Shown here one piece after another: positions 34,674 to 43,421 of a DNA stretch of 64,000 bases. Positions within the stretch are counted from its first letter, which is position 1; every line of letters starts with the position of its first letter. A program made the translations under genes and the position numbers. Under the pieces are notes generated by a model. That model worked only from the letters and a program-made list of their open reading frames with translations. It was not told where the DNA came from and searched no databases. This DNA is from Photorhabdus heterorhabditis (GTDB taxonomy: Bacteria > Pseudomonadota > Gammaproteobacteria > Enterobacterales > Enterobacteriaceae): positions 62,001 to 126,000 of the forward strand of contig NZ_RCWA01000006.1 in assembly GCF_018448905.1 (NCBI RefSeq). Reading direction: 5' to 3'.

Positions 34674-36411
34674 GGCGTTTAACCTTTCTCGTCTGATTGG
34701 AAAACCACTGAAAGGGCTTTCCAGTATGGTGGCTCTCTCCATACTAGATGCTTTTCTGGCATCAGCGCCTTACGCATTTCTTTACTACATCGTTCTCGAC
34801 ATGCTCTCTGATATGCCCGATATGATGTATCAGTTTAAACTGGTAGGTGGTTGTGCGGCTTTGATGTTGGTTCGGGTATTACTGGCTCGTACACTTTATT
34901 TCAATATTGCACTGATTGGTTTCGATGCCGGGCGTACATTACGTAAAAACCTGGGAGAACATTTGCGCCGTATGCCGATGGGGTTTTTCCAACGGACGGA
35001 TATGAATAGTGTAAATAATACATTGCTGAAAGATATTGATATGATTGAACATATCTTCACGCATTTGTATGCGCCAATAATTGCAACGGCTTCTGTACTC
35101 TGTTTCTTTTCTATCGGATTATTATTAAAAGATTGGCGTATGGCGTTGGCTATGCTTTCAACTTTACCTCTGGCGGTGTGTGCTTATTTACTGATGAGAC
35201 AATATGCGCGCCGCTGGCAAAGTTGGATGCAGCAATTACTGTTCAAACTTAATGATGCTTTGATGGAGTATATTGATGGCCTGAAAGTGCTGAAATCTTA
35301 TCGGATGCTTGGTCAGGCTTTTGGCCGTTTGAACAATGTACTTACGACGACTTATCAGCAATCGCTGACTGCTGAAAAAGCGGGCGTCTGGCCGATATAC
35401 AGTTTTAATTTGCTGGTGGAATGCGGATTTATCGTATTGTTGATCGCACTGACTTGGGGGTGGTTGGGGCATACCTTGTCATTAGCGGAGGTACTGGTAT
35501 TTCTTATTGCAGCGGTGCGTTTTTTCCGGCCATTATTGAATATGTCAATGTTTCTGGCTGAGTTGAATTATTTTAGTCTGGCAACAGAACGGGTTAAAAA
35601 AGTATTTGAATTGCCTGAATTATCGCAGGGAAATACTCGACCGCAGCTCAATAATATGACGCTTGAATTAGATAATGTGTATTTTGCGTATCCCGATAAA
35701 CCAGAAATTTTTCGAGGAATAAATCTAACTATTGAAGCGAATAAAGTGACCGCTTTGGTTGGAGCATCTGGTTCAGGAAAATCAACGCTGGCTGCATTAA
35801 TAGCTCGTTTTTGGCAACTTTCTGCAGGAAGTATTTGGGTAGGTAGTGGCAACCAAAAAGTCGATATTGCCTCTATGGAGGTGGAATATTGGCAGCAATA
35901 TATCAGTGTGGTATTCCAGAGTAATTATATGCTCAATGATACGATTGGTAATAACCTGCGAATTGCCTGCCCTGATGCCAATGATGAAGAGTTATTGCGT
36001 GTCTGCTGTCTGGCAAGATTGGATAGTTTACTGAATAAATTGCCTGATGGATTGAATACGAAAATTGGTGCTGATGGGATACACCTTTCTGGCGGAGAAT
36101 TGCAACGGCTTTCTATCGCAAGGGCATTACTAAAAAATGCGCCTCTGGTTATTTTGGATGAAGCAACGGCTTCGCTTGATCCAGAAAATGAAAGAGATAT
36201 CCAATTAGCGATGCAGTCATTGATAACTAATAAAACTGTGCTGGTTATTGCGCATAAATTGTCATCTATTGAATATGCGGACAAAATTGTGGTGATGAAT
36301 AATGGTGAAATTGCTGAGCAAGGACAACATCAGCAATTATTAGCAAATCGAGGGATTTACCATGATCTTTGGACATTACAGCAATCCGCGCAAAATTGGC
36401 GGTTAGCTTGA
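34666..36411 (+). CDS. ABC transporter permease-ATPase, YbtQ/Irp7-like
   Basis: This 581-residue partner half transporter is expected to form a heterodimer with the product of the preceding gene. Membrane segments fill the first ~310 residues. Walker A GASGSGKST (~366), signature LSGGELQR (~475) and Walker B LVILDEAT (~494) follow. ATG 34666 is preceded by AGGAGG; the longer frame from 34537 runs back inside the previous gene and is rejected. It is the last gene of the siderophore operon. Confidence 0.85.
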   Translation: MFKAFNLSRLIGKPLKGLSSMVALSILDAFLASAPYAFLYYIVLDMLSDMPDMMYQFKLVGGCAALMLVRVLLARTLYFNIALIGFDAGRTLRKNLGEHLRRMPMGFFQRTDMNSVNNTLLKDIDMIEHIFTHLYAPIIATASVLCFFSIGLLLKDWRMALAMLSTLPLAVCAYLLMRQYARRWQSWMQQLLFKLNDALMEYIDGLKVLKSYRMLGQAFGRLNNVLTTTYQQSLTAEKAGVWPIYSFNLLVECGFIVLLIALTWGWLGHTLSLAEVLVFLIAAVRFFRPLLNMSMFLAELNYFSLATERVKKVFELPELSQGNTRPQLNNMTLELDNVYFAYPDKPEIFRGINLTIEANKVTALVGASGSGKSTLAALIARFWQLSAGSIWVGSGNQKVDIASMEVEYWQQYISVVFQSNYMLNDTIGNNLRIACPDANDEELLRVCCLARLDSLLNKLPDGLNTKIGADGIHLSGGELQRLSIARALLKNAPLVILDEATASLDPENERDIQLAMQSLITNKTVLVIAHKLSSIEYADKIVVMNNGEIAEQGQHQQLLANRGIYHDLWTLQQSAQNWRLA

Positions 36412-36433
36412 ACTACTGAATAGTTAATATTTC

Positions 36434-36466
36434 CTGTGGGCAGATCAAATGGCCCACAGCTTATTG
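36434..36466 (+). terminator. Hairpin after the siderophore operon
   Basis: CTGTGGGC (36434-36441) pairs with GCCCACAG (36452-36459) around a 10-base loop, followed by CTTATT. The T tail is short, so termination is likely but not strong. Confidence 0.6.
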
Positions 36467-36669
36467 ACAAAGTTCGGGTTTTTATCCGGCGTTTAATGAG
36501 CAACTGCCTTTTACTTATCGGTATCGATCTCAGCAAACATTCTTTTCACGTGCATTGCCATAGTAATGGCTGGCCCGCCATCGATCCCATTATACTGGTT
36601 AAGATGCTGAGATTGGGTTATTTATTGGGTATCCCCAGTGAACGTTGTCTGGTATTGGAAATATGGTAA
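36436..36669 (+). pseudogene. Fused scraps of two transposase genes
   Basis: About 36496-36570 encodes MSNCLLLIGIDLSKHSFHVH, the start of an IS110-family transposase (GIDLSK motif). It runs without a break into IDPIILVKMLRLGYLLGIPS (about 36573-36640), which is the N-terminal region of an IS1182/IS5-like transposase. No element ends are visible. The chimera marks past insertions between the siderophore locus and the ICE end. Confidence 0.6.
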
Positions 36670-36904
36670 AAAACATTGAGTTAATTCATTGATTTTAGTT
36701 TGGATGGCTTGACAGTTGCAATAGAACTTGTAAGTATTTCGCCCGAACGAAAAAGGACATCCGATTTCTCAGATATCCTAACCCTATAACCTTTATACTT
36801 ATATCTAAGCGGCGCAAAACCGATCAATCTACAGTTATGCATTTTCAGGTTCCGGTATCGAACGCTCATTGAGTTTTTTATCTCCCAACAAACGTACTTT
36901 GAAT

Positions 36905-36955
36905 TGGTGCCCGGAGGCGGAATCGAACCACCGACACGAGGATTTTCAATCCTCT
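36905..36955 (-). repeat. ICE attachment site: tRNA-Phe(GAA) 3' end copy
   Basis: On the minus strand this reads from the anticodon arm (AGAGGATTGAAAATCCTC) through the T arm (GGTTCGATTCC) to GGGCACCA, the last ~51 bases of tRNA-Phe with anticodon GAA and encoded CCA. The tRNA 5' half is absent; the sequence beyond 36955 diverges. The orientation puts the ICE upstream of the fragment and the older chromosome at lower coordinates, as expected for the distal att copy after integration into the 3' end of a tRNA-Phe gene. It is not a functional tRNA gene. Confidence 0.87.
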
Positions 36956-37029
36956 TGCTGAGATGTTGATGTTTTGTAATCAATGCGAGAATTTTGTAAT
37001 TAAGATACTGGGTTAGTACTTTTCATATT

Positions 37030-37048
37030 TCGAATTACTTAAATTCGA
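37030..37048. promoter_or_regulatory. Inverted repeat directly upstream of parA
   Basis: TCGAATTACTTAAATTCGA is a 7-5-7 inverted repeat ending 9 bases before the parA ATG (37058). The place suits an operator for autoregulation by ParA or another ICE regulator. No binding data are implied. Confidence 0.4.
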
Positions 37049-37057
37049 GTGTGCAAA

Positions 37058-37942
37058 ATGAAGATACTTCCCGTAATTTCGCCTAAAGGTGGCGAAGGTA
37101 AATCCACACATGCCGCCAATGTAGCCGGTTTTCTTGCAGATGCCGGATTCACAACTCTCCTTCTTGACGCTGATTATTCTCAACCCACTTCAAGCAGTAT
37201 TTTTGCACTTGAGTATGAAGCCCCAGCTGGTTTGTATGAACTTCTTATGCAGACTGCTGACCTGGGTCAGAAAGACCAGATTATTTCCCGTTCTGTTATA
37301 AATAATCTGGATGTCATCATTTCCAATGATCCTGATGAACTCCTGCCTACGGCCATGCTTCATGCGCCTGACGGACGTTTGCGTCTGAGGAATATATTGC
37401 AGCACCCTCTGTTCAGTCAGTATGACGCTATCATCATTGATTCAAAGGGCGCTACTGGTGTGATGGCCGAGCTGGTTGTGCTGACGGCTACTGAATTTGT
37501 ATTGGGGGTGATTAAGCCCATTCTACCGGATGTACGTGAATTCCTGCGGGGATCGTTGCGTATGTTGACGCGACTGCAACCGTTTGAAAATTATGGTATT
37601 CGATTACCTTTAATTCAGATATTGGCGAATGGTATTGAAGGCACTAATCTTGACCGCGATACGTTGAATGAACTGGCCCATATTATCGAGCATAAACGTT
37701 ACGATACGTCCTCTTTTGGTGGGCGAAGAGTATACCAACTGCTGAAAACCCGCATCGATCTGCTGGATATTTATAAGCTGGGTCACGTACGTGCCCAACC
37801 CGTTCACCGTCTTGAATACAAAACCTCCCGTAAAAGTCCCGCTGCCGCACAAACAATGTACTGTCTGGCCTGTGAGTTGTTCCCTGAATGGCATGAACAG
37901 TTTGATGCACTGATGGCGAATAAGGGGGCGAAGAATGCGTAA
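37058..37942 (+). CDS. parA: ParA/Soj-family ATPase of the ICE
   Basis: This 294-residue ATPase keeps the excised ICE in the cell, as Soj does for PAPI-1. The deviant Walker A motif KGGEGKST lies at residues ~10-17, LLLDADYSQPT near 35-45, and IIIDSKGATG near 127-136 is the A' / Walker B region. ATG 37058 is preferred over the GTG at 37049 because it puts MKILPVISPKGGEGK at the usual distance from the N-terminus. It is the first ICE gene after the att repeat. It overlaps the next gene by 8 bases, starting the co-directional core operon. Confidence 0.88.
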   Translation: MKILPVISPKGGEGKSTHAANVAGFLADAGFTTLLLDADYSQPTSSSIFALEYEAPAGLYELLMQTADLGQKDQIISRSVINNLDVIISNDPDELLPTAMLHAPDGRLRLRNILQHPLFSQYDAIIIDSKGATGVMAELVVLTATEFVLGVIKPILPDVREFLRGSLRMLTRLQPFENYGIRLPLIQILANGIEGTNLDRDTLNELAHIIEHKRYDTSSFGGRRVYQLLKTRIDLLDIYKLGHVRAQPVHRLEYKTSRKSPAAAQTMYCLACELFPEWHEQFDALMANKGAKNA

Positions 37943-39314
37943 CCCTTTTTCTTTACCGGATGGCATTGAACAACCGTATTCTTGCGATGCTGAACAAGCC
38001 GTTCTTGGTGGGCTGATGTTGGATAATGATCGATGGGATGAAATCGTACCACTGATACATGCTGATGATTTTTTCCTGCCCGCTCATCGACGGATTTATG
38101 GCGCTGTTGCAACCATGTTTGCGGCCAATTTGCCTGTTGATGTACTAACGTTGTCTGAAATTTTAGAGCAAAAGGAGCAGCTAAAACAGGTTGGGGGATT
38201 TGCCTATTTAGCTGAACTTGGCAAAAACACCCCGAGTACGGCAAACATTGTTGCTTATGCGGAAATTGTTCAGGCGAAAAGTCGCTTGCGTCAGTTGATA
38301 ATGCTGGGAAATGAGATGAGCGATCAGGCTAGTCATCCTCGTGCTGATTTTACTGACATTACCGAAATGGCGGAGCAGCGTTTATATACGCTGTCTGAGC
38401 AGAAAGCTGTGCGCCAAGATATTAGCTTGAAAGAAGGGCTGGGTTTGCTGATTGAAAAATTAGAGCAGGCCAATGGCGGTAATGGGATAACGGGTACGCC
38501 GACAGGCTTTAGTGAACTGGATACAAAAACCTGTGGTCTTCAGCCGGGCGACCTTATCCTGCTGGCCGGTCGGCCTTCTATGGGGAAAACCGCACTGGCA
38601 CTGGCTTTCTGTCTGAGCGCACTGGAGAGTGCTCCTGATGCTGTTGCTCAGATTTTTAGTCTGGAAATGCCGATGGATCAATTATTGATGCGTATGGTGT
38701 CCATGTTAGAACGTGTTCCGCTTGAACGCCTGCGTAGTGGATTAATGGATGATGAAGATTGGGCACGGGTTAGCAGAGCAATGGAGACGCTAATTCAATG
38801 GGAAAATCGGCTGATAATTGATGACAGTAGTTATCAGACCCCGGCTTTATTACGCGCCCGTGCCCGCAGAAATGTGCGCAAGTATGGTCGACCTTCATTG
38901 ATTATGGTGGATTATCTGCAACTTATCCGAAGCCCGGAGCAGGAAAACCGAACCCAGGAAATTGCAGAAATTTCCCGTAGCTTGAAAGCACTGGGTAAAG
39001 AATTGGGTTGCCCAGTACTGGCGCTTTCACAACTTAATCGTCAACTAGAGCAGCGTACAGATAAACGTCCTAATAACGGGGATTTACGGGAATCGGGGGC
39101 GCTAGAGCAAGATGCTGATCTGATCTTGTTTGTTTACCGGGATGAAGTGTATGACGCCAATACATCGGATATTGGGATGGCCGAAATCATTATTGGTAAA
39201 CATCGCCAGGGATCGATTGGAACAGTCAAGATCCAGTTTGATGGCACCTGTACCCGGTTTAGTGATCTTACAGAGAGGTATTATGATCTTGGTGCTGAAA
39301 GGGGAAATATATGA
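37935..39314 (+). CDS. dnaB: DnaB-like replicative helicase of the ICE
   Basis: This 459-residue RecA-fold helicase has the DnaB N-terminal domain (SCDAEQAVLGGLMLDN, residues ~16-31) and the DnaB C-terminal domain with Walker A GRPSMGKTALALAF (~212-225), SLEMP (~242) and LIMVDYLQLI (~321-330). It is of the usual length for DnaB. ICE-borne copies of this helicase accompany parA in SPI-7-type elements and would help replicate the element. It overlaps parA by 8 bases and parB by 4. Confidence 0.9.
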   Translation: MRNPFSLPDGIEQPYSCDAEQAVLGGLMLDNDRWDEIVPLIHADDFFLPAHRRIYGAVATMFAANLPVDVLTLSEILEQKEQLKQVGGFAYLAELGKNTPSTANIVAYAEIVQAKSRLRQLIMLGNEMSDQASHPRADFTDITEMAEQRLYTLSEQKAVRQDISLKEGLGLLIEKLEQANGGNGITGTPTGFSELDTKTCGLQPGDLILLAGRPSMGKTALALAFCLSALESAPDAVAQIFSLEMPMDQLLMRMVSMLERVPLERLRSGLMDDEDWARVSRAMETLIQWENRLIIDDSSYQTPALLRARARRNVRKYGRPSLIMVDYLQLIRSPEQENRTQEIAEISRSLKALGKELGCPVLALSQLNRQLEQRTDKRPNNGDLRESGALEQDADLILFVYRDEVYDANTSDIGMAEIIIGKHRQGSIGTVKIQFDGTCTRFSDLTERYYDLGAERGNI

Positions 39315-41050
39315 GTAAGCATAAAACCTCTCTAAGCGATGCAATACTTCAACGTGGCAAAACACCACAATCACCAACCAGTACTGTTGTTTTGCCTATG
39401 GCAGAAATGCCAATGGTATTAACGTTGGATGAATTACAGCCAAACCCGGATAATCCTCGCCTCAGCCGTAATCCCCGTTTTGACGATATTAAAGCTTCTG
39501 TTCGTGCCAGAGGACTGGATTCTGTACCGAAAGTGACGCGAGATCCGGAAGACAGTGGAAATGTTTACATTTTCAGTGATGGAGGCAATACCCGTTACCA
39601 AATCCTATGTGAATTATGGAAAGAAACGGGTGAGGAACGTTTTTTCCGAATCCCTTGTTTGTTTAAACCCTGGCCTGGTCGGTTGCAGTGTGTCATTGGG
39701 CATCTGGCAGAAAATGATGTTCGGGGGGATTTAACGTTTATAGAGAAAGCGCTTGGTGTTTTTAACGCAAGTTCTATGCATGAGAAATGTTTGGGAAGAC
39801 CGGTCTCACAACGAGAATTGACAGATTTATTAAAACAAGAAGGGTTTCCAATATCACAAACCAGCATCAGTCAGATGCATAACACGGTGCAATATTTATA
39901 TCCTCATATGCCTAATTTGTTGATATCGGGTATGGGGCGTCCGCAAGCAGTAAACATATTGTCTTTACGAGTTGATGCTCAAAAAAACTGGAATAGTTTT
40001 TCTTCAGAGGCATCGTGTGGGAAGGACTTCGATTCAGTTTTTGGTGAGGTATGTCAGCGCTTTGATAATCCTGAACTCTATTCTTTTGACATGCTACGGG
40101 ATGAACTGATTGGGGAATTAATAAAAGCTTTGCCACATCCTGCCCTTAATTATGATCGCTGGTTATTGGAGCTCGATCCGAAAGAGCGAAACCGTCGTCA
40201 GTTATTTGGTGAGCCCCCTCCTATTGCTGAACATTTGCGCGATGCGGATAGACAAGCCGCTGAAGTGCCTGAAAAGTCGGTACCTCTTGTGACTAAAAGC
40301 GCTGCCTGCGTTTCGGCAGTGGAACCTGAGTCGCATGGGGATGTTATCGAATGTCAGGAAGATAAAAAGACTGAGGAATATGAAGCTTGTCCGCCCAAAC
40401 CGCCCAAAGTTGAAGTTCAGCTTGATGTGTATGAAACTCGGCCAACTTTATCCAGTGAGTTATCGACAATACAGGATAAGGAAGATATTGCGCCTTTAGT
40501 ATCAGCACCTTTATCGCAGATAGTTCCCTCTACTTTAAGTGAATTTAATCACTGTCTTCCAACACCACCACAAACTTCATTATTAACAGAGCCTACGCCA
40601 TCTGATGGATTGAGTTTTGCACAAACTGGTCTGGAGCCAGTTAGTGATATCTGGTCTATCTCACCGGTACGAGATGATATTGAGCATTTACAAGATATGG
40701 CGTTTCGTTTGGCATTCGAGTTAGCCGAAGAGATGGGAGGAGCGGATGAGCTTGAGGAAGCTAAAGATACGGCCTGTGAAGTGGGTTATCGATTAGCTTA
40801 TTCCCATACGGCATCACGTTTTGTACAGGTGCTGTTGTCGTTGACGGGGGAGAGTGACCATAACGGTGAATTGGCAGATACAGGTATAGGCATGTTGGGA
40901 ACCTGGTTTGTCGGGTCTGACAAGGACACTCCAGTATTGCCTGATGTCGCGGTAGTGAAATTTATGCGTCTTATTCGGGTGTTGCGCCGGTTACGTGAAC
41001 TGCAACGTGAGTTGTCAGTCGTCTCAGCAGAGGGGAATGGCAATGTCTGA
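39311..41050 (+). CDS. parB: ParB-family partition protein, PFGI-1 ICE class
   Basis: This 579-residue protein carries a ParB/Srx N-terminal domain: VLTLDELQPNPDNPRLSRNPRFDDIKASVRARGL (~residues 36-70), then FSDGGNTRYQIL, the usual G.RR-like box variant. A helix-turn-helix region follows (RPVSQRELTDLLKQEGFPISQTSISQM, ~164-190). The second half is a long Pro/Glu-rich linker (~300-450) and a helical C-terminal domain. Length and order match the ICE PFGI-1-class ParB proteins. It should bind centromere-like sites on the ICE. It overlaps dnaB by 4 bases and the next gene by 8. Confidence 0.85.
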   Translation: MSKHKTSLSDAILQRGKTPQSPTSTVVLPMAEMPMVLTLDELQPNPDNPRLSRNPRFDDIKASVRARGLDSVPKVTRDPEDSGNVYIFSDGGNTRYQILCELWKETGEERFFRIPCLFKPWPGRLQCVIGHLAENDVRGDLTFIEKALGVFNASSMHEKCLGRPVSQRELTDLLKQEGFPISQTSISQMHNTVQYLYPHMPNLLISGMGRPQAVNILSLRVDAQKNWNSFSSEASCGKDFDSVFGEVCQRFDNPELYSFDMLRDELIGELIKALPHPALNYDRWLLELDPKERNRRQLFGEPPPIAEHLRDADRQAAEVPEKSVPLVTKSAACVSAVEPESHGDVIECQEDKKTEEYEACPPKPPKVEVQLDVYETRPTLSSELSTIQDKEDIAPLVSAPLSQIVPSTLSEFNHCLPTPPQTSLLTEPTPSDGLSFAQTGLEPVSDIWSISPVRDDIEHLQDMAFRLAFELAEEMGGADELEEAKDTACEVGYRLAYSHTASRFVQVLLSLTGESDHNGELADTGIGMLGTWFVGSDKDTPVLPDVAVVKFMRLIRVLRRLRELQRELSVVSAEGNGNV

Positions 41051-41294
41051 TGATATTGATGACACGAGGGCTCAGGCTGTTACTACGATGTGGTTGGAAG
41101 AACAGATCGCCGTTGTACGGCGTGAGATGCATACCGGTAGGGTGTCACTGAAATATTGTGAAGGATGTGGTGATCGGATTGATGAGCAACGTCGGCAGAT
41201 TTTGCCGGGCGTCCAGTTGTGTGTTGGATGTCAGGAAATTGCTGAGCATTGGGAACAGGTCAGACGTATTACCGGAGGTCATCGTGGTGGGTAA
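41043..41294 (+). CDS. DksA/TraR-type zinc-finger protein
   Basis: This 83-residue protein contains CEGCGDRIDEQRRQILPGVQLCVGCQ, a four-Cys zinc finger (CxxC...CxxC) as in TraR/DksA proteins, near residues 39-64. TraR-like proteins bind RNA polymerase and alter promoter use; here it could adjust ICE or host transcription. ATG 41043 lies inside the parB 3' end with GAGGGG-like sequence just upstream; the longer frame from 40995 is less likely. It is a regular member of this part of SPI-7-type ICEs. Confidence 0.8.
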   Translation: MSDDIDDTRAQAVTTMWLEEQIAVVRREMHTGRVSLKYCEGCGDRIDEQRRQILPGVQLCVGCQEIAEHWEQVRRITGGHRGG

Positions 41295-41357
41295 GTTCAG
41301 ATCTTATGTGTTCCAATTTTGTTCAGACGTATCGTATTGCATTGAGAGAGGTGCCTT

Positions 41358-41948
41358 ATGAGCCAGATATCCCAGGTAACCAACGCCTTGTTAACTCAAC
41401 TGGTCATGGAGTTGAAATCGGGTTATCTCCGTCGCTGTGAAGCACTGGGTTTGATGGACGAAGAAATGCGGATGTTACACAGTTTGACTGTGGAAGACTT
41501 GCATTATCTGATGAATAGCCCAGTGTCAGTCCTTACGCTGCGTATCCATCATGAAAATTTTGCGTTAATGCTGCAACAAGCCCGACGTGAACAAAAACGT
41601 CTGCAACGTCTTGATCGGGCATTGATGTTAGGGGGCTCAATTGAATTGATGCAACACTACTTTGGGTTGACTTCTGTTGAGGTGAGTTCCCGTCGTCGTA
41701 TGTTAGGGATTGAAGCTCGCCAGGGTCGATGCCTGATGCTGACAGATAAAGACAGTGCTGAGGTCTGGCGACTGTGGAAAGCGCATGTCACTGATCTGGA
41801 TAGTGCGGATGGGCTGGAGGTGATGATGCAGGCCGCTGAACAGCTGGTCGTGTCACTGACGGCAGTCTGGAATGCTGTACGTGGCTGGATTGAAGACGAA
41901 AAGAACACAGTAAAACCTGAAGTTGGTCAGGGACGGCAAGACAGGTGA
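41358..41948 (+). CDS. DUF2857-family ICE protein
   Basis: This 196-residue helical protein begins MSQISQVTNALLTQLVMELKSGYLRRCEALGLMDEEM, with a middle segment GGSIELMQHYFGLTSVEVSSRRRMLG that looks like a helix-turn-helix reminiscent of FlhC-type regulators. It matches the DUF2857 proteins found between parB and the STY4528-type gene in ICEs of this class. The molecular role is unknown; transcription control is suggested by the DNA-binding-like motif. GAGAGAGG precedes the ATG. The next gene's GTG start overlaps its stop. Confidence 0.75.
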   Translation: MSQISQVTNALLTQLVMELKSGYLRRCEALGLMDEEMRMLHSLTVEDLHYLMNSPVSVLTLRIHHENFALMLQQARREQKRLQRLDRALMLGGSIELMQHYFGLTSVEVSSRRRMLGIEARQGRCLMLTDKDSAEVWRLWKAHVTDLDSADGLEVMMQAAEQLVVSLTAVWNAVRGWIEDEKNTVKPEVGQGRQDR

Positions 41949-42208
41949 AAAAGACAGAGATCACTCAGGGGTTGCTGGCCCCCTGTTCTGTACCACTCGT
42001 CTATAGAAAGAAAGCGGTAGAACAATTGAAACGTTATCGACAGGGTAGCAAAAATTACACTCGGATCAGAGCGAAAGGCAAAGGTAAAGTTTCTCATCGT
42101 TGCCTAAAAATTGATATTGGCATGTTTTGGCGGTTGTTAAGTCGTAACGGAGGACGAGATTGGGAAATGATGACACATGAGCGGTACAACAATGAAATCT
42201 GGAAATAA
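41945..42208 (+). CDS. Small basic ICE protein, possibly ParE-like fold
   Basis: An 87-residue basic protein starting at GTG 41945, which overlaps the preceding stop codon by 4 bases. Sequence VYRKKAVEQLKRYRQGSKNYTRIRAKGKGKVSHRCLKIDIGMFWRLLSR...WEMMTHERYNNEIWK resembles small ParE-like proteins annotated at this spot in SPI-7-type ICEs. The recollection is not strong enough to name a toxin, and no separate antitoxin gene is next to it. It overlaps the following gene by 32 bases. Confidence 0.55.
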   Translation: MKKTEITQGLLAPCSVPLVYRKKAVEQLKRYRQGSKNYTRIRAKGKGKVSHRCLKIDIGMFWRLLSRNGGRDWEMMTHERYNNEIWK

Positions 42209-43421
42209 CACACGGAAGGCTCCTTTGTCCTCTGATAGCCTCATTGCTTTTACGTTGGAGCAGATGAATGCACGACTGGCAGCGCAAGCTGAGGGTGATG
42301 AAAAAAAACAGTTGCGCAGTGGGCTGTTGTATCTGGGGAACGTGCATGATGCTATTCCCCGTCAGTTAATTCTGGATACCCGATTATCTCCGCTCGATAA
42401 GATGGCCTGGATAATGATACGGCTGTATGCACAACAAAATGCGGGAGCGGTCTTCCCTACCTATGATGAACTGCAATTGCAACTGGCCTCTCCACACAGC
42501 GGTAAAGCCTCCCGGGAAACCGTCAGCCGGGTATTGTTGATGTTGCGAATAACCGGCTGGCTAAGTTTGTGCAAACGCGTCAGGGATGAAAAAGGGCGGG
42601 TGAAAGGAAACATCTACGCCCAGCATGATGAGCCTCTGACATTTCATGATGCTGAAGCGCTTGATCCCAACTGGCTGGACACGGTGGGGGAGGCGTGTCG
42701 CCACAAAAACCGGGTGATTAGTCAGACTGCCTGGTCAGTATTGATGGAAGTTAAAGATGATCCGATGATGCGGCATCGCCGTTCCCGCATTGCTTTACTG
42801 GAAAATCGGTTAGGTCAGGTACAAACGCCGCAGCAAATGGCGGCGTTGCAAGCAATAAGTCAGCCAAGTTCGGTAACCGAATTCAATACAAAAACAGGGG
42901 ATAGTAATCCGAGTTCGGCAACCGAACTCAGTCTAAAATCAACGAGTTATGACAGAGTTCGGCAATCGAACGGTTACGTACGTCATTTCACACAGAGTGT
43001 GAATAAAAATACGTACGTAGCCCCATCGGATGGGGACGACCCGATGGATAAGCCTCTGTTGCCCACGATGTTAAGCAAGCAACTCTCTGATGACGATATC
43101 AGTATGCTGACTGAACAGCTCCAGGCACTTCCGTCTGCTCAGAGGCATTTGGTGTTGGATAGCCTGCGAGTTCCATTGGAAAATGGCTCGTTAAAAAATC
43201 CGGTGGGTTACCTCCTGACACTGATGAAACGTGCCAGGCAGGGGGAGTTGAGAAGCCCCGGTACAGCAAATCAGGGGGAAAACCCCGGCATGAAAAAGCC
43301 TGTGCCTGCCAGCCGTCAGAAAGACAGACCTGTTTTGCCAGAGGTGCAAAGAAAGGCCAATCCTGCCGTAATGAAAAAAGTGATTGCTGAAATCCGGCAG
43401 AATTTTATGAAGAATAAATAA
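42177..43421 (+). CDS. STY4528-family pathogenicity-island replication protein
   Basis: This 414-residue protein contains DTRLSPLDKMAWIMIRLYAQQNAGAVFPTYDELQLQLASP near residues 69-108, with a helix-turn-helix-like region (ETVSRVLLMLRITGWLSLCKRVRD) after it. These features match STY4528-family proteins of SPI-7 and related ICEs, annotated as replication proteins. The rest is helical, with a low-complexity linker around residues 225-285. The start could be ATG 42177 or 42192. It is the end of the first co-directional gene run, followed by a 390-bp non-coding stretch. Confidence 0.78.
   Translation: MSGTTMKSGNNTRKAPLSSDSLIAFTLEQMNARLAAQAEGDEKKQLRSGLLYLGNVHDAIPRQLILDTRLSPLDKMAWIMIRLYAQQNAGAVFPTYDELQLQLASPHSGKASRETVSRVLLMLRITGWLSLCKRVRDEKGRVKGNIYAQHDEPLTFHDAEALDPNWLDTVGEACRHKNRVISQTAWSVLMEVKDDPMMRHRRSRIALLENRLGQVQTPQQMAALQAISQPSSVTEFNTKTGDSNPSSATELSLKSTSYDRVRQSNGYVRHFTQSVNKNTYVAPSDGDDPMDKPLLPTMLSKQLSDDDISMLTEQLQALPSAQRHLVLDSLRVPLENGSLKNPVGYLLTLMKRARQGELRSPGTANQGENPGMKKPVPASRQKDRPVLPEVQRKANPAVMKKVIAEIRQNFMKNK

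Noticed and set aside
36905-36959. A complete tRNA-Phe gene
   Set aside because: Only the 3' part from the anticodon arm is present; the acceptor 5' strand and D arm are absent, so it is an attachment-site copy.
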